A stretch of DNA of 64,000 nucleotides from Hafnia alvei (GTDB lineage: Bacteria; Pseudomonadota; Gammaproteobacteria; Enterobacterales; Enterobacteriaceae), in the NCBI RefSeq assembly GCF_034424155.1, contig NZ_CP139992.1, positions 3,550,012-3,614,011 on the forward strand. The letters run 5' to 3'. Positions within the stretch are counted from its first letter, which is position 1; each line of letters opens with the position of its first letter. Of the stretch, positions 10,778 to 21,415 are shown one piece after another. Position numbers and translations under genes: made by a program. A model generated the notes under the pieces. The model searched no databases. It saw nothing but the letters and a program-made list of their open reading frames with translations, and had not been told where the DNA came from.

Positions 10778-11986
10778 CTACTTTGTAGCGTTCACCAGCA
10801 AAGAAATACATGAATTATGATTAGCGTTTATATGGTCCGCATACCACTGCATCATCTTCCTCCTTCCTTCCAGATACAACGCATGGTTATACGTCCCACG
10901 AATCGCGTTCTTATCGACATGCGCAAGCTGGGTTTCAATCCATGCCGTATTAAACCCTTCCTCATGCAAAATCGTACTCATCGTGTGACGGAAACCATGC
11001 CCCGTTACCTTCCCCGTATATCCAATCCGCTTGAACACCTGATTTATACTCGCTTCGCTCATTGTTTTGCGGGGATCATTCCTCCCAGGAAACACCAGAG
11101 GATATTGCCCAGACATCACTTTGAGCTGCTGTACGATCTCTAGTGCTTGGGTAGAGAGGGGTACCAGGTGAGGCCGTTTCATCTTCATGCGCTCTGCAGG
11201 TATTTCCCACACCGCTTTTTCAAGATCAAACTCACTCCAGAAAGCACCTCGGAGCTCACCGGTGCGAACTCCCGTAAGGATCAGCAGACGAGCGGCAAGA
11301 ACAACGAGCGGGCTGCCTGTATAGCCAGAAAGAGCTTTAAAGAAGTCTGGTAACTCCTCAACGGTAAGGAAGGGATAATGCTTCGATTCATGCCCTGACA
11401 TCGCGCTGGTAAGATCCGCTGCAGGGTTATATTCCGCACGACCAGTCACGATGGCGTAACGGAAGACTTCGCTGCAGCGCTGTCGAACCTTCTTGGCCTT
11501 CTCTGTTGCACCACGGCTTTCCATTCGACGCAGCACATTCAGTAGAACCAAAGGTTTGATTTCATTCACTGGCTGCTGGCCGATATAGGGGAAAATATCT
11601 TTATTGAAAGCTTCGATAATGTCGGAGGCATAACCTTCTGACCATCGGCTCATCTTCGTTCCGTGCCATTCAAGCGCCACAGCCTGAAACGTATTATTGA
11701 GCTGTACATCCCGAACCAGCTTTTCTTCTTTCTTGGCAAACGATGGATCGATACCCTCGGCCAGCTTTTTCTTGGCTTCATCGCGTAGTGCCCTCGCTTG
11801 TGCAAGGGACACTGCCGGATAAACGCCAAAAGCCATACGCTTCTCTTTTCCATTGAAGCGATATTTCATCCGCCAGTATCTGGAACCAGAAGGAATAACC
11901 TCAAGATACAAACCAGCACCATCTGCCAGCTTATAGGCTTTCTCTCTGGGTTTAGCAGCATCTACCTGCCGCGCATTTAACTTCAT
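10778..11986 (-). CDS. P4-type tyrosine integrase
   Basis: This 402-residue integrase has an N-terminal arm-binding domain (KLADGAGLYLEV near residue 20), a core-binding domain and a catalytic domain with Arg in LTGVRTGELRG, the HGFRH box and the nucleophile region TYNHALY. The ATG at 11,986 has AGGGAG about 9 bases upstream and the product then starts MKLNARQVDAAKPREK, as is usual for P4-like integrases; an upstream start at 12,025 is less likely. It lies about 160 bases from the 3' end of tRNA-Thr, the arrangement expected for an element integrated in that tRNA gene. Confidence 0.93.
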   Translation of the reverse strand: MKLNARQVDAAKPREKAYKLADGAGLYLEVIPSGSRYWRMKYRFNGKEKRMAFGVYPAVSLAQARALRDEAKKKLAEGIDPSFAKKEEKLVRDVQLNNTFQAVALEWHGTKMSRWSEGYASDIIEAFNKDIFPYIGQQPVNEIKPLVLLNVLRRMESRGATEKAKKVRQRCSEVFRYAIVTGRAEYNPAADLTSAMSGHESKHYPFLTVEELPDFFKALSGYTGSPLVVLAARLLILTGVRTGELRGAFWSEFDLEKAVWEIPAERMKMKRPHLVPLSTQALEIVQQLKVMSGQYPLVFPGRNDPRKTMSEASINQVFKRIGYTGKVTGHGFRHTMSTILHEEGFNTAWIETQLAHVDKNAIRGTYNHALYLEGRRKMMQWYADHINANHNSCISLLVNATK

Positions 11987-12149
11987 TGGGGGCATCTCCC
12001 TGGACCGAACACAGAATGCCCCCACTTATGCCCCCAACTGTAACTTGATTCCGGTTGAGTCCAGTTGATAACAGGAGATAAGATACGGGCCAGAAACCGC
12101 AGTATACGGGCTTTAAGTTGATTTCGGTAGACTTGGGAAGAGTTTGAAA

Positions 12150-12170
12150 TGGTGCCGATAATAGGAGTCG
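12150..12170. other. Presumed attachment site in the tRNA 3' end
   Basis: P4-type integrases commonly recombine in the 3' part of tRNA genes. The junction between the tRNA CCA end and the integrase-side DNA is here. I searched by eye for a second copy of this sequence leftwards to position 1 and found none. Confidence 0.4.
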
Positions 12171-12225
12171 AACCTACGACCTTCGCATTACGAATGCGCT
12201 GCTCTACCAACTGAGCTATATCGGC
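12150..12225 (-). tRNA. thrW: tRNA-Thr(CGT)
   Basis: A 76-base tRNA cloverleaf. The acceptor stem pairs GCCGATA with TATCGGC and CCA is encoded. The D-loop contains AGTTGGTAG, the anticodon loop TTCGTAA reads CGT, and the T-loop is GTTCGACTC. From memory the sequence is nearly the same as E. coli thrW, which also lies near proBA and hosts an integrated element (CP4-6). The 3' half is intact, so the inserted element restored it. Confidence 0.97.
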
Positions 12226-12270
12226 ACTGAGGGAATTATTTGCTGAGGAAACGCCTAAAGTGCGGGAATT

Positions 12271-12299
12271 ACGATAGTTAAATTCATCAATAGCGTCAA
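12271..12299 (-). promoter_or_regulatory. Promoter of tRNA-Thr
   Basis: On the minus strand TTGACG and TATCGT are separated by exactly 17 bases, about 45 bases before the tRNA 5' end. It is a good sigma-70 match. Confidence 0.65.
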
Positions 12300-12454
12300 G
12301 GTGCTCGGGATTCGTATGACTATTAAATCAACACAAAAGGCCATTTTGTTCTTAAGGTGATTTTCCTTAGGGAAATTATTTATATCTACAAATTCTATCA
12401 AGCCGCACACATACGACATCAGACCGGGCGTTTTTTAGTTAGTCTGGAACACGT

Positions 12455-12482
12455 ATTCCATTATTCAATGGATAATTGGAAT
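12455..12482. promoter_or_regulatory. Inverted repeat upstream of the oxidoreductase gene
   Basis: ATTCCATTAT and ATAATTGGAAT form an inverted repeat 28 bases ahead of the ATG at 12,510. It is a candidate repressor operator; the protein that binds is unknown. Confidence 0.4.
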
Positions 12483-12509
12483 TTCCGTTAACCCATCACG
12501 GAGTCTGTT

Positions 12510-13541
12510 ATGTCTATCTCATCTCGCCTCAATCGCCGGTATATTCTGGCGCAGCGCCCTCAGGGGATGCCTTCCGATCAAGATATTCGTTTAGAGCAAA
12601 TTGCTCAGCCAGAACCGGTACAAGGGCAGGTTTTACTGCGCACGCTTTATCTTTCGTTAGATCCCTATGTCCGTGGCCGTATGGATGATACACCGTCTTA
12701 TTCGCCTCCGTTGGCTATCGGTGAGGTGATCTGCGGCGGTACGGTGTGTCGCGTTGAGCAATCACTGAATGAGAAATATCAGGTTGGCGATCTGGTTTTG
12801 GCCTACACCGGTTGGCAGGACTATGCATTATCAGACGGTGAAGGGCTGCAAAAGCTAGATGCCAATATGGCTCACCCTTCCTACGCCTTGGGCCTATTGG
12901 GGATGCCTGGTTTTACGGGCTATATGGGCCTCACCGATATCGGCAATCCACGGCCGAGTGAAACCGTAGTTGTGGCCGCCGCAACAGGTGCCGTGGGTTC
13001 CGTTGTGGGTCAGGTAGCAAAACTACGCGGCTGCCATGCAATCGGCATTGCCGGTGGTGCTGAGAAATGTCGCTATGCGGTTGAAACGCTGGGGTTTGAT
13101 ATTTGTCTTGATCATCAAGCACCGGATTTTGCCGTGCAGTTAAAACGAGCCTGCAGCAAAGGCATCGACGTCTATTATGAAAACGTCGGCGGCGCCGTTT
13201 TTGACGCGGTTCTTCCTCTGTTGAATACCAAGGCAAGAATCCCGGTATGTGGCATGATCAGCCAGTACAACGGTCATCATAGCGACCACCAGCAAGACCG
13301 TTTACCGCTGCTGATGTCGACCATCTTAAAAAAACGCATGCGCGTTGAAGGCTTTATTATTTCTCAGGACTATGGCGATCGTTATCCTGAATTTTATGCC
13401 CAGATGAGCACATGGCTGGCGCAAGGAAAAATCGCGTTTAAAGAAGATATTGTCGAAGGACTTGAGAACAGTATTAGCGCCTTCCAAGGGCTATTGAGCG
13501 GTAAAAACTTTGGTAAGCTGATTATTAAAGTCGCGGAATAA
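12510..13541 (+). CDS. curA: NADP-dependent medium-chain oxidoreductase, CurA/YncB-like
   Basis: This 343-residue zinc-independent medium-chain reductase belongs to the leukotriene B4 dehydrogenase/curcumin reductase group. The N-terminal YILAQRPQG and LSLDPYVRGRM segments are diagnostic, and the Rossmann motif VAAATGAVGSVVGQ lies near residues 152-165. YYENVGG near residue 225 is also typical of the group. GGAG precedes the ATG. It is the first gene beyond the integration site and is convergent with proA across a shared terminator. It is expected to reduce alpha,beta-unsaturated ketones with NADPH; the symbol reflects family membership. Confidence 0.85.
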   Translation: MSISSRLNRRYILAQRPQGMPSDQDIRLEQIAQPEPVQGQVLLRTLYLSLDPYVRGRMDDTPSYSPPLAIGEVICGGTVCRVEQSLNEKYQVGDLVLAYTGWQDYALSDGEGLQKLDANMAHPSYALGLLGMPGFTGYMGLTDIGNPRPSETVVVAAATGAVGSVVGQVAKLRGCHAIGIAGGAEKCRYAVETLGFDICLDHQAPDFAVQLKRACSKGIDVYYENVGGAVFDAVLPLLNTKARIPVCGMISQYNGHHSDHQQDRLPLLMSTILKKRMRVEGFIISQDYGDRYPEFYAQMSTWLAQGKIAFKEDIVEGLENSISAFQGLLSGKNFGKLIIKVAE

Positions 13542-13594
13542 CCAAGAATATCTTCCTGTTAAACGGAGAGATATTTTGTAGAACGGGTAGATAG

Positions 13595-13622
13595 AAAAAA
13601 CGGCGCTCAATGCGCCGTTTTC
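13595..13622. terminator. Bidirectional terminator between curA-like gene and proA
   Basis: AAAAAACGGCGC, loop, GCGCCGTTTT: a stem with A and T tracts on both sides, between two convergent genes. Confidence 0.85.
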
Positions 13623-13640
13623 ATTCTGCGAGAGAAACCA

Positions 13641-14894
13641 TTAGCGACGAATTAAATCGTCACCGTAACCAATCCATTTATAGGTGGTTAAGGCTTCTAG
13701 ACCCATCGGGCCACGGGCGTGTAGCTTCTGGGTGCTCACCGCAACTTCAGCGCCTAAGCCAAACTGGCCGCCGTCGGTGAAGCGCGTGCTGGCGTTAACG
13801 TAAACCGCTGAAGAATCCACTTCACGCACAAAACGATCGGCATGGTGCATGTTGCGCGTCAAAATCGCATCAGAGTGCTGAGTGCCGTGCTCGCGGATGT
13901 GCTCAATCGCACCGTCCAGCCCGTCAACCACCACCACGTTCAGATCCAGCGACAGCCATTCGTCATCTAATTCCGCCTCTTGTACCGGCGTCACAGGCGC
14001 AGGCCCTTGGCTTAGCAACGGCAATGCATGCGGGCAGGCGTGTAATGAAACGCCCACTTCGTGCATACGCTGGCTGAGCTGCGGTAAGAACTGCGCGGCA
14101 TCCTGTTTGTTTACCAACAGCGTTTCTACCGTATTGCAGGTGCTTGGACGCTGGGTTTTCGCATTCACAATAATCTTCAACGCCTGTTCAGCATCCATGC
14201 CCTGATCGACATAGATATGACAAACGCCGATACCGCCGGTGATCACCGGGATCGTTGACTGCTCGCGGCACAGTTTATGTAACCCTGCCCCACCGCGCGG
14301 GATCAGCATATCAACGTAGCTATCCAGTTTAAGCAGCTCGGTGACCAGCGCACGGTCAGGACTTTCAATCGCCTGCACGGCATCGGCTGGTAGCCCTGCT
14401 TTTTCCAGCGCACGCTGAATCACTTTTACCGTGGCCTGATTGGTACGGTGCGTCTCTTTGCCACCGCGCAGGATCACCGCGTTACCGGTTTTAAGGCACA
14501 GCGCTGCGGTATCCACGGTCACGTTCGGGCGTGCTTCATAAATCACCCCCACCACGCCTAACGGCACGCGACGACGTTCTAGATTTAACCCGCTGTCTAA
14601 TACGCTGCCATCAATCACTTTACCCACCGGATCGGTGAGGTTACACACCTGACGCACGTCGTTAGCGATGCCTTCCAAACGGCTCTGCGTAAGCTGTAAA
14701 CGATCGAGCATCGCTTCGCTCAAGCCGTTCTCACGCGCCTGCTGAACGTCCATCTGGTTCGCTTGCAGAATAGATGCACTATCCTGCTCTAAATAATCGG
14801 CAATCAGCGCAAGCGCCTGATTCTTCTGCGCCGAGCTAAGGACGGCTAAGTGATAGGATGCCCGTTTGGCCGCCTTACCCATTTCTTCTAACAT
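13641..14894 (-). CDS. proA: Gamma-glutamyl phosphate reductase
   Basis: This 417-residue enzyme reduces glutamyl-5-phosphate with NADPH to glutamate semialdehyde, the second step of proline synthesis. It has an aldehyde-dehydrogenase fold, with the active cysteine in [10 protein letters not shown] and a conserved [11 protein letters not shown] segment. Length equals that of E. coli ProA. It begins 9 bases after the proB stop, so the two are co-transcribed as proBA. The order proBA-thrW is as in E. coli, apart from the oxidoreductase gene between proA and the tRNA. Confidence 0.97.
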   Translation of the reverse strand: MLEEMGKAAKRASYHLAVLSSAQKNQALALIADYLEQDSASILQANQMDVQQARENGLSEAMLDRLQLTQSRLEGIANDVRQVCNLTDPVGKVIDGSVLDSGLNLERRRVPLGVVGVIYEARPNVTVDTAALCLKTGNAVILRGGKETHRTNQATVKVIQRALEKAGLPADAVQAIESPDRALVTELLKLDSYVDMLIPRGGAGLHKLCREQSTIPVITGGIGVCHIYVDQGMDAEQALKIIVNAKTQRPSTCNTVETLLVNKQDAAQFLPQLSQRMHEVGVSLHACPHALPLLSQGPAPVTPVQEAELDDEWLSLDLNVVVVDGLDGAIEHIREHGTQHSDAILTRNMHHADRFVREVDSSAVYVNASTRFTDGGQFGLGAEVAVSTQKLHARGPMGLEALTTYKWIGYGDDLIRR

Positions 14895-14903
14895 GTTAAC
14901 CCC

Positions 14904-16007
14904 TTAGCTTACGATCATATCGTCGCGGTGGACGGCAACTGGGCCGTATTCATAGCCCAAAACACCGCTGATTTGCTGTGAATGGTGGCCGGCAATCATA
15001 CGCAGCGCATCGCTGTTGTAGCGGCTCACGCCGTGGGCCAGATCGCGCCCTTCCAGATTGCGAATGCGGATAACTTCACCGCGCGAGAAATCACCGCTCA
15101 CATCACGAATACCTTTGGGCAACAATGAGCTGCCACGTTCGAGAATCGCAGTCACGGCGCCATCGTCGACGGTAATCTCACCCGCAGGTGGCGCACCAAA
15201 AATCCAGCGTTTGCGGTTTTCCAGCGGCGTTTCCAGCGCATGGAAGCGGGTTCCAACGGATACACCTTCAATAACGTCACCCACAACGCCCGGCTTGCTG
15301 CCCGCGGCGATAATCACGTCGATACCGGCACGGCAGGCAACGTCGGCAGCCTGCAGTTTGGTGGTCATACCGCCAGTGCCTAAACCCGATACGCTATCGC
15401 CCGCGATGCCACGCAGCGCGTCATCGATGCTATTCACTTCGCGGATAAGCTCTGCGGTTGGGTTATGACGAGGATCGGCGGTAAATAGACCAGCCTGATC
15501 GGTCAACAGCAGCAGCTTGTCGGCTCCTGCCAAAATAGCGGCCAGCGCAGAAAGATTATCGTTGTCGCCAACTTTAATTTCCGCCGTTGCCACCGCATCG
15601 TTTTCATTAATTACGGGAACAATACGGTTGTCCATCAGAGCATGCAGGGTATCGCGCGCATTCAAAAAACGCTCGCGATCTTCTAAATCAGCACGCGTTA
15701 GCAGCATTTGCCCAATATGGATGCCGTAAATCGAGAACAGCTGTTCCCAAAGCTGAATCAAACGGCTCTGCCCAACGGCGGCCAATAACTGCTTAGAAGC
15801 TATGGTTGCGGGGAGTTCGGGGTAGCCCAAATGCTCACGTCCAGCGGCAATCGCACCGGAGGTTACAATCACAATACGGTGCCCCGCCGCGTGCTGTTGC
15901 GCACACTGGCGAACGAGTTCCACGATATGGGCACGGTTTAGACGGCGCGAACCGCCGGTCAATACGCTGGTACCTAGCTTTACAACTAGGGTTTGGCTGC
16001 CACTCAT
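14904..16007 (-). CDS. proB: Glutamate 5-kinase
   Basis: This 367-residue enzyme, the same length as in E. coli, phosphorylates glutamate in the first, proline-inhibited step of proline synthesis. The amino-acid kinase domain ([12 protein letters not shown] near residue 7; [20 protein letters not shown]) is followed by a C-terminal PUA domain. The ATG at 16,007 starts [12 protein letters not shown] and matches the family; the open frame extends 32 codons further upstream without a likely start. phoE, which precedes proB in E. coli, is absent; crl is the upstream neighbour. Confidence 0.97.
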   Translation of the reverse strand: MSGSQTLVVKLGTSVLTGGSRRLNRAHIVELVRQCAQQHAAGHRIVIVTSGAIAAGREHLGYPELPATIASKQLLAAVGQSRLIQLWEQLFSIYGIHIGQMLLTRADLEDRERFLNARDTLHALMDNRIVPVINENDAVATAEIKVGDNDNLSALAAILAGADKLLLLTDQAGLFTADPRHNPTAELIREVNSIDDALRGIAGDSVSGLGTGGMTTKLQAADVACRAGIDVIIAAGSKPGVVGDVIEGVSVGTRFHALETPLENRKRWIFGAPPAGEITVDDGAVTAILERGSSLLPKGIRDVSGDFSRGEVIRIRNLEGRDLAHGVSRYNSDALRMIAGHHSQQISGVLGYEYGPVAVHRDDMIVS

Positions 16008-16071
16008 AATCTTTTTGCCGTTTATTGGTGTTGGAAAAATGGGGAGAAAGAGAAAAAGTATCAGGAGAGGC

Positions 16072-16095
16072 GCGTTATGCCAACAGGCATAACGC
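16072..16095. terminator. Hairpin between crl and proB
   Basis: GCGTTATGCC, loop AACA, GGCATAACGC is a perfect 10-base stem downstream of crl. No T tract follows on the crl strand, so it may attenuate rather than stop transcription. Confidence 0.5.
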
Positions 16096-16121
16096 AAAAG
16101 CACACTTATTACTGCGCCCGA

Positions 16122-16523
16122 TCAGGCTCGAAGGCGAACTAACTCTTCAGAAAAGTCATCGGCTGGCTGAATTTTAATCTCAAGCGTAGTTAAAAGCTCT
16201 TTGAGGCGGTTATGAAAATTGAGTGAGGTTTGTTCTAATTTGTCAGTCACTTCAGGATCTTTAATCACCTGCTCCTGCCAAACACCGTTCTTATCAAACA
16301 ATCCAAACGAATAACGATAGGTAAAATGCGTTTCCTCGGCGGCAAGATCGAGCCACCATCCCCAAAACTCACGTTTTTCTGGATTGGGTTTAACGTTGAC
16401 ACACACGGCTAAACAGTCAAAAAAGAAATGATCATCCTGACACTGCCCCGAACGAATATAAGGGCCAAGCGCGGTGAATTTTTTGATTAAGCGGCTTTTA
16501 GAGTAACCACCTGGTAATGTCAT
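16122..16523 (-). CDS. crl: Sigma factor-binding protein Crl
   Basis: This 133-residue protein binds sigma-S and promotes assembly of the stationary-phase RNA polymerase holoenzyme. The hallmark segments [13 protein letters not shown] and the Trp/Phe-rich [10 protein letters not shown] and FWGWWLDL are present. Length matches E. coli Crl. It has its own 60-base upstream gap from frsA, with a GAGGATG ribosome site before the ATG. The frsA-crl-proB order is conserved with E. coli. Confidence 0.95.
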   Translation of the reverse strand: MTLPGGYSKSRLIKKFTALGPYIRSGQCQDDHFFFDCLAVCVNVKPNPEKREFWGWWLDLAAEETHFTYRYSFGLFDKNGVWQEQVIKDPEVTDKLEQTSLNFHNRLKELLTTLEIKIQPADDFSEELVRLRA

Positions 16524-16583
16524 GCTACATCCTCCTGTTGTGGTTACTCTTTTTTAACAAATTTCCAAACTTTAGCAATCAAA

Positions 16584-17831
16584 TTAACGCGAATGTTCGC
16601 CAATCCAGTCACAAACCTGATGCAAAGCCTGATTGAACCCCTCAAATAACGGGGAAGATGGCACCATCAATAATTTACCATCCAGCGAAGAGTCCGCGAT
16701 AAGTTTGGCTTCAGATTTAGGGCAAAACGGATCGCGTTCCCAATATCCGGCCAGCATCGGCGTATGGCAGCGGCGGCCAAGCAGACCTTGAGTCTTCAAT
16801 GAATAACAGCTCAGTTCGGTGCGCAGCGCGACATCGGATACGCTGTTCATCCCCAAACGGCTAGCCAGCACATCGATATACATTTCTGGCACACGTTCCT
16901 GAATACATTTATCGCATAGCAGGCTGTGCACCACGGGGCCTAATGTGGCAACCGCTCGCAAACGACGAGGTTCCAAATAAGCTAAACGAACCGCCACGTT
17001 TGCGCCAAAGCGGAAACCAAATACTGAAACTCGGGTGTGATCGACCCACGGTACATTTGGCAACGCTTGCAGCACTTGTTGATGCAAACGGCTCGAGTCC
17101 TGCGTCAGGCAAAAATGCGAAGACATTCCAACGGAGGGCATATCAATCGTGAGCATCGCCATACCAGCAGGCGCTAGGTGGTCGCGGAACAGCCGGTAGC
17201 TGTCGCTCTGCATCATATCCAACCCACCGCAAATCAGCACCGTTGGGAATGGCCCTTTGCTGTTATCCGGCATATGCAGAAAACCGGTGATCTTTTTCCC
17301 ACCGTCAATCGCAAACTCGACTTCTTTCAGTTCGTATGACAGCAGCTTAGCCGACTCCGCATAGGCGCGATTTGCCAGTGCTTCGGCCTGCTCAGCCAAA
17401 TCATCACCTTTGAGATGTGGGTAAGCCGCGATGCTGTAAAGATTCGCCGCCTGCAGCCAGTATTCACCGGCCAACGTAGGATCTTTTTCTTCCTGAGCAC
17501 GTTGCTGCCAGGACATCGCTTGATGCGACCACTCGTATATCCAGTTGCCGCTCCGATAACCCACCACGGTGTCGAGCAAGCGCTCATCGCTACGCTCGGC
17601 CGTTGATGCGGCAATATGCGAGAGCACATGCTCAATTTCGATAGGTGAGACACCGCGCCAAACCCACATCAGGCGATTGATGATGCGATACCAATTAGCC
17701 TGCGAGGTTCCATCCAGCGCAGAGGCTATCGAAGCCTGCGGAACGTGCCCATGACGCTTAACCAGCGTGGACGTTTCACGATGCTTGAATCGAGGTTTGA
17801 ATAAGGTTTCAGAAAGGTTTGGTTGGGACAT
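16584..17831 (-). CDS. frsA: Esterase FrsA
   Basis: This 415-residue alpha/beta-hydrolase (formerly YafA) is described in E. coli as a partner of EIIA-Glc, linking sugar-phosphotransferase state to the fermentation/respiration balance. [11 protein letters not shown] and [17 protein letters not shown] (a modified nucleophile elbow, GFRFG in place of GxSxG) are characteristic, so hydrolase activity is doubtful by sequence. Length matches E. coli (about 414). It lies between gpt and crl, as in E. coli. Confidence 0.95.
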   Translation of the reverse strand: MSQPNLSETLFKPRFKHRETSTLVKRHGHVPQASIASALDGTSQANWYRIINRLMWVWRGVSPIEIEHVLSHIAASTAERSDERLLDTVVGYRSGNWIYEWSHQAMSWQQRAQEEKDPTLAGEYWLQAANLYSIAAYPHLKGDDLAEQAEALANRAYAESAKLLSYELKEVEFAIDGGKKITGFLHMPDNSKGPFPTVLICGGLDMMQSDSYRLFRDHLAPAGMAMLTIDMPSVGMSSHFCLTQDSSRLHQQVLQALPNVPWVDHTRVSVFGFRFGANVAVRLAYLEPRRLRAVATLGPVVHSLLCDKCIQERVPEMYIDVLASRLGMNSVSDVALRTELSCYSLKTQGLLGRRCHTPMLAGYWERDPFCPKSEAKLIADSSLDGKLLMVPSSPLFEGFNQALHQVCDWIGEHSR

Positions 17832-17945
17832 GATAGACGGCAGCCTCCGAGTACTGTCTTTTCAGCCGCAGACAAAAAGCGGCAGAGCTAAACCTCGCAC
17901 AGCGAGCGCTCGGAAGTAGTGTAACGAACTCGGACGCTAAAAAAC

Positions 17946-17971
17946 AAACGTCCGGACAAAGCCGGACGTTT
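17946..17971 (-). terminator. Terminator of gpt
   Basis: AAACGTCCGG and CCGGACGTTT with a 6-base loop, followed on the minus strand by a T-rich tract. It lies 44 bases after the gpt stop. Confidence 0.85.
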
Positions 17972-18014
17972 CTTTACATCTTATTGCGCTTTTATTGCAT
18001 TGCCTGAAAGCAAA

Positions 18015-18473
18015 TTAACGATTGCTGATTGGCTCAACAAACGTCACCGCCATATCCCATGGCTGTTCGATCCACGTATTCTGTGGAATATCGATAACGT
18101 AATCATCAACCAGAGGACGACCTGCAGGCTTAGCGAAAATGGTGACGAAATGCGCTTTAGGATACATTTCGCGGATCGCCTGAGCGGTGCCACCGGTATC
18201 CACTAAATCGTCGATCACGATGAAGCCTTCGCCATCACCTTCAGCACGCTTAACAACTTTGAGCTCACGCTGGTTATCATGGTCGTAGCTGGAGATACAA
18301 ACGGTATCAACGTGACGGATACCCAGTTCACGCGCCAGTAATGCGGCAGGAACCAAACCACCGCGGCTTACCGCAATAATTCCAGTCCACTGTTCAGAAG
18401 GCATCAGGCGTGCAGCCAGCTTACGTGCGTGCATTTGTAGCACGTCCCAAGTTACAACGTATTTTTCGCTCAT
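18015..18473 (-). CDS. gpt: Xanthine-guanine phosphoribosyltransferase
   Basis: This 152-residue purine-salvage enzyme converts xanthine, guanine and (less well) hypoxanthine to nucleotides with PRPP. The PRPP-binding motif [14 protein letters not shown] and the [12 protein letters not shown] loop are clear. The ATG at 18,473 gives the exact E. coli length; the frame extends nine codons upstream without support. It is divergent from pepD, across a 256-base region that holds both promoters. Confidence 0.97.
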   Translation of the reverse strand: MSEKYVVTWDVLQMHARKLAARLMPSEQWTGIIAVSRGGLVPAALLARELGIRHVDTVCISSYDHDNQRELKVVKRAEGDGEGFIVIDDLVDTGGTAQAIREMYPKAHFVTIFAKPAGRPLVDDYVIDIPQNTWIEQPWDMAVTFVEPISNR

Positions 18474-18729
18474 TAATAGTGTCCCAGCCATAATATTCAT
18501 GGCTTAAAGATTGGTCGGGGGGGAAAAAAGGTTGCGCGAGATTATAGAGAGCCAGAGCAATAAAAACCAGTCTCTTTCGCAGAAAGCCGGAACCTCGATT
18601 GCGGATTTAGTGCCTTAGTCTGTCCACATAAGTAAATATAGTGGTATTCTCTGAAAAAATGGCTTTATCTCTTAACCCCCTATTGTGCCACTGTTATCGG
18701 CAGCACAACTGATTATCAGGAGACTTAAC

Positions 18730-20190
18730 GTGTCTGAACTGTCTCAGCTATCTCCACAGCCACTGTGGCAAATTTTTGCGGATATCTGCTCTATTCCTCA
18801 CCCTTCGTATCATGAAGAAGCATTAGCCACGCACATCGTTGCATGGGCTGAAGAAAAAGGTATCCACGTTGAACGTGACGAAGTAGGCAACGTCCTGCTA
18901 CGCAAACCAGCCTCTCGCGGCATGGAAAACCGTAAGCCGGTTGTGCTGCAAGCGCATCTGGACATGGTTCCACAAAAAAATAACGATACCGCACACGACT
19001 TCACCAAAGATCCTATCCAGCCATACATTGACGGCGATTGGGTAAAAGCACGCGGCACCACGCTGGGCGCAGATAACGGCATCGGTATGGCTTCTGCATT
19101 GGCTGTTTTAGCCGATGACAGCGTTTCTCATGGCCCAATCGAAGTGCTGCTGACCATGACCGAAGAAGCCGGCATGGAAGGCGCATTTGGCCTGAAAGCG
19201 GGCTGGTTGCAGGCCGATATTCTGATCAACACCGACTCTGAAGAAGAAGGTGAGATCTACATGGGCTGCGCGGGCGGTATCGACTTCATCACCACGCTAC
19301 CGTTGCAGCGCGAAGCCGTTCCTGCTGGACACGACATTGTTAAGCTGACGCTGAAAGGCCTGAAAGGCGGCCACTCCGGTGGTGATATTCATTTGGGCTT
19401 AGGCAACGCCAACAAACTGCTGGCGCGCTTCCTGTCTGGTCACGCTGCTGAATTGGGCCTGCGCGTATTGGATCTGAACGGCGGTACGCTACGCAACGCG
19501 ATCCCACGCGAAGCCATCGCGGTGCTGGCTGTACCTACCGCGAATCTGGCTAAGCTGAAAACGCTAGCCGAAACGTTCCAAAACATGCTGAAAGTTGAAC
19601 TGGCTGCGGTAGAAAAAAACCTGAGCGTTCAGGTTGAAACTGCACAAAGCGGTTCTCAGGCACTGACCGCCGACAGCCAACAGCGCTTTATTGCCCTGCT
19701 GAACGCCACGCCAAACGGCGTGATCCGCATGAGCGACGAAGTGAAAGGCGTAGTAGAAACGTCTCTGAACGTGGGTGTTGTGACCACCGACGCGAAAGAA
19801 GCGCAAATTATCTGCCTGATCCGCTCGCTTATCGACAGCGGTAAAGACGCCGTGGTTAGCCAACTGAACTCTATTGGTGAACTGGCAGGTGCGCATGTGG
19901 AAGCCAAAGGCAGCTACCCAGGCTGGAAACCGGATGCAAATTCTCCGGTGATGCATTTGGTGCGTGAGACTTACCAGAAGCTGTTTGATACCACGCCAAA
20001 CATCATGGTTATCCATGCGGGTCTGGAATGTGGTCTGTTCAAAAAGCCTTACCCAGAAATGGATATGGTGTCTATCGGCCCAACCATCACTGGCCCACAT
20101 TCACCGGATGAGCAAGTTCACATTGCCAGCGTAGGCCAATACTGGCAGTTGCTGACGGCTCTGCTGAAAGCGATCCCAGAGAAAGCCTAA
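18730..20190 (+). CDS. pepD: Cytosol non-specific dipeptidase (aminoacyl-histidine dipeptidase)
   Basis: This 486-residue M20-family zinc peptidase hydrolyses dipeptides such as carnosine. Metal-binding motifs are QAHLDMVPQ, GADNGIG, TEEAGM and, near the C-terminus, HAGLECG. The GTG at 18,730 follows AGGAGACTTAAC and yields the MSELSQLSPQPLW start known from E. coli; the frame is open 15 codons further upstream with no better start. Divergent from gpt, as in E. coli. Confidence 0.96.
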   Translation: MSELSQLSPQPLWQIFADICSIPHPSYHEEALATHIVAWAEEKGIHVERDEVGNVLLRKPASRGMENRKPVVLQAHLDMVPQKNNDTAHDFTKDPIQPYIDGDWVKARGTTLGADNGIGMASALAVLADDSVSHGPIEVLLTMTEEAGMEGAFGLKAGWLQADILINTDSEEEGEIYMGCAGGIDFITTLPLQREAVPAGHDIVKLTLKGLKGGHSGGDIHLGLGNANKLLARFLSGHAAELGLRVLDLNGGTLRNAIPREAIAVLAVPTANLAKLKTLAETFQNMLKVELAAVEKNLSVQVETAQSGSQALTADSQQRFIALLNATPNGVIRMSDEVKGVVETSLNVGVVTTDAKEAQIICLIRSLIDSGKDAVVSQLNSIGELAGAHVEAKGSYPGWKPDANSPVMHLVRETYQKLFDTTPNIMVIHAGLECGLFKKPYPEMDMVSIGPTITGPHSPDEQVHIASVGQYWQLLTALLKAIPEKA

Positions 20191-20215
20191 GCGCTAAGTC
20201 TTTGCGTATTACAGA

Positions 20216-20241
20216 AGCCAGCCCTCGGGTTGGCTTTTTTT
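20216..20241 (+). terminator. Terminator of pepD
   Basis: AAGCCA, loop, TGGCTTTTTTT about 25 bases after the pepD stop, ahead of the convergent dinB end. Confidence 0.8.
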
Positions 20242-20262
20242 ATCCCTTCACGCCCTCAAAGC

Positions 20263-21324
20263 CTAGCCATCAATATCCAGCGAAAGCTGCTTTTCTAGCT
20301 GTGGATCGAGCAGCGTGACATGTAACCCCACCAGCCGTACGCCTCGGCTATTTCGGCGTTCATCCCACGCCTGCCGGGCCACCTGAAATAAATCACGCTT
20401 ATCCAGAATCGGCCACACATGCTCCTGCGTTGTTTGCTGAAAATCATGGAATTTGAGTTTTACGCCCTGTCGCGCGATATGCAGATCCGGCTGCACTTTC
20501 GCCAAGCGTCGCTCCAGTTCTTCATACAGTTTTTCCAGTAAAACCTCACACTCCGCCCAGCTATGAATATCTTCTGACAACGTTCTTTCCACCCCAACGG
20601 ACTTACGCAGGCGATCGGGCATCACTTCTCGCTCATCCTGACCGTGACAGCGTTCCCAAAGCACGCGCCCAAACTTGCCAAAACGACGTAACAGCTCGGC
20701 CAAATTATAGCGACGCACATCGGCACAGGTATTCAGCCCCAGCTCACTCAGTTTGGCGGCGGTTACCTTGCCAACGCCGGGGATCTTTTTCAGCGACAAC
20801 GTGAGAATAAAATCGTCAACCTGCGCGGGCGTAATCACATATTGGCCGTTAGGTTTATTGAGATCGGAGGCAATTTTTGCCAGAAACTTGATCGGGGCAA
20901 TGCCAGCCGACGCAGTAAGATTGAGCTCTTCGGCAATTTGTTTGCGAATCTGCTCTGCAATCAACGTGGCTGAGCCGTAACACTGGGTACAGTCGGTGAC
21001 ATCAAGATAGGCCTCATCGAGCGACAGCGGCTCTATCAGCGATGTATAACGCTGGAAAATCTCACGTATGTGCCGCGAGACGTCTTTGTAAACCTCCATT
21101 CTCCCCGGACGCAACGTGAGATGCGGACACAACTTAAGCGCTTGTCCTGTCGGCATAGCACTACGCACCCCGAATTTACGCGCGGCGTAGTTTGCAGTGC
21201 TGATCACCCCTCGGCGATCGCGACTTCCGCCAATCGCCAGCGGTACATCGCGTAACTCAGGGAAATCACGCATTTCGACTGCGGCATAAAAGCAGTCCAT
21301 ATCGACATGTATGATTTTGCGCAT
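20263..21324 (-). CDS. dinB: DNA polymerase IV
   Basis: This 353-residue Y-family translesion polymerase has the catalytic acidic motifs [15 protein letters not shown] (residue 6 onward) and [11 protein letters not shown] near residue 100, a helix-hairpin-helix [12 protein letters not shown] near residue 185, and the little-finger domain. The C-terminal QLSLDIDG resembles a beta-clamp binding peptide. Family length (351) is matched. It is convergent with pepD. The yafNOP genes that follow dinB in E. coli are absent; an nqr operon lies upstream instead. No LexA box was recognised with confidence. Confidence 0.96.
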   Translation of the reverse strand: MRKIIHVDMDCFYAAVEMRDFPELRDVPLAIGGSRDRRGVISTANYAARKFGVRSAMPTGQALKLCPHLTLRPGRMEVYKDVSRHIREIFQRYTSLIEPLSLDEAYLDVTDCTQCYGSATLIAEQIRKQIAEELNLTASAGIAPIKFLAKIASDLNKPNGQYVITPAQVDDFILTLSLKKIPGVGKVTAAKLSELGLNTCADVRRYNLAELLRRFGKFGRVLWERCHGQDEREVMPDRLRKSVGVERTLSEDIHSWAECEVLLEKLYEELERRLAKVQPDLHIARQGVKLKFHDFQQTTQEHVWPILDKRDLFQVARQAWDERRNSRGVRLVGLHVTLLDPQLEKQLSLDIDG

Positions 21325-21415
21325 AGAGAGAATAGTGGAGTTAATGACTGTATAAGTATACAGGTTATTTGTAGGGGAAGGGAAGTGGAGCTAGGGATCG
21401 ATCATGATTAACAAA

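Noticed and set aside
16584..17831. FrsA as a typical serine esterase
   Set aside because: The nucleophile elbow reads GFRFG, without Ser, so the name is kept by homology but activity is not asserted.
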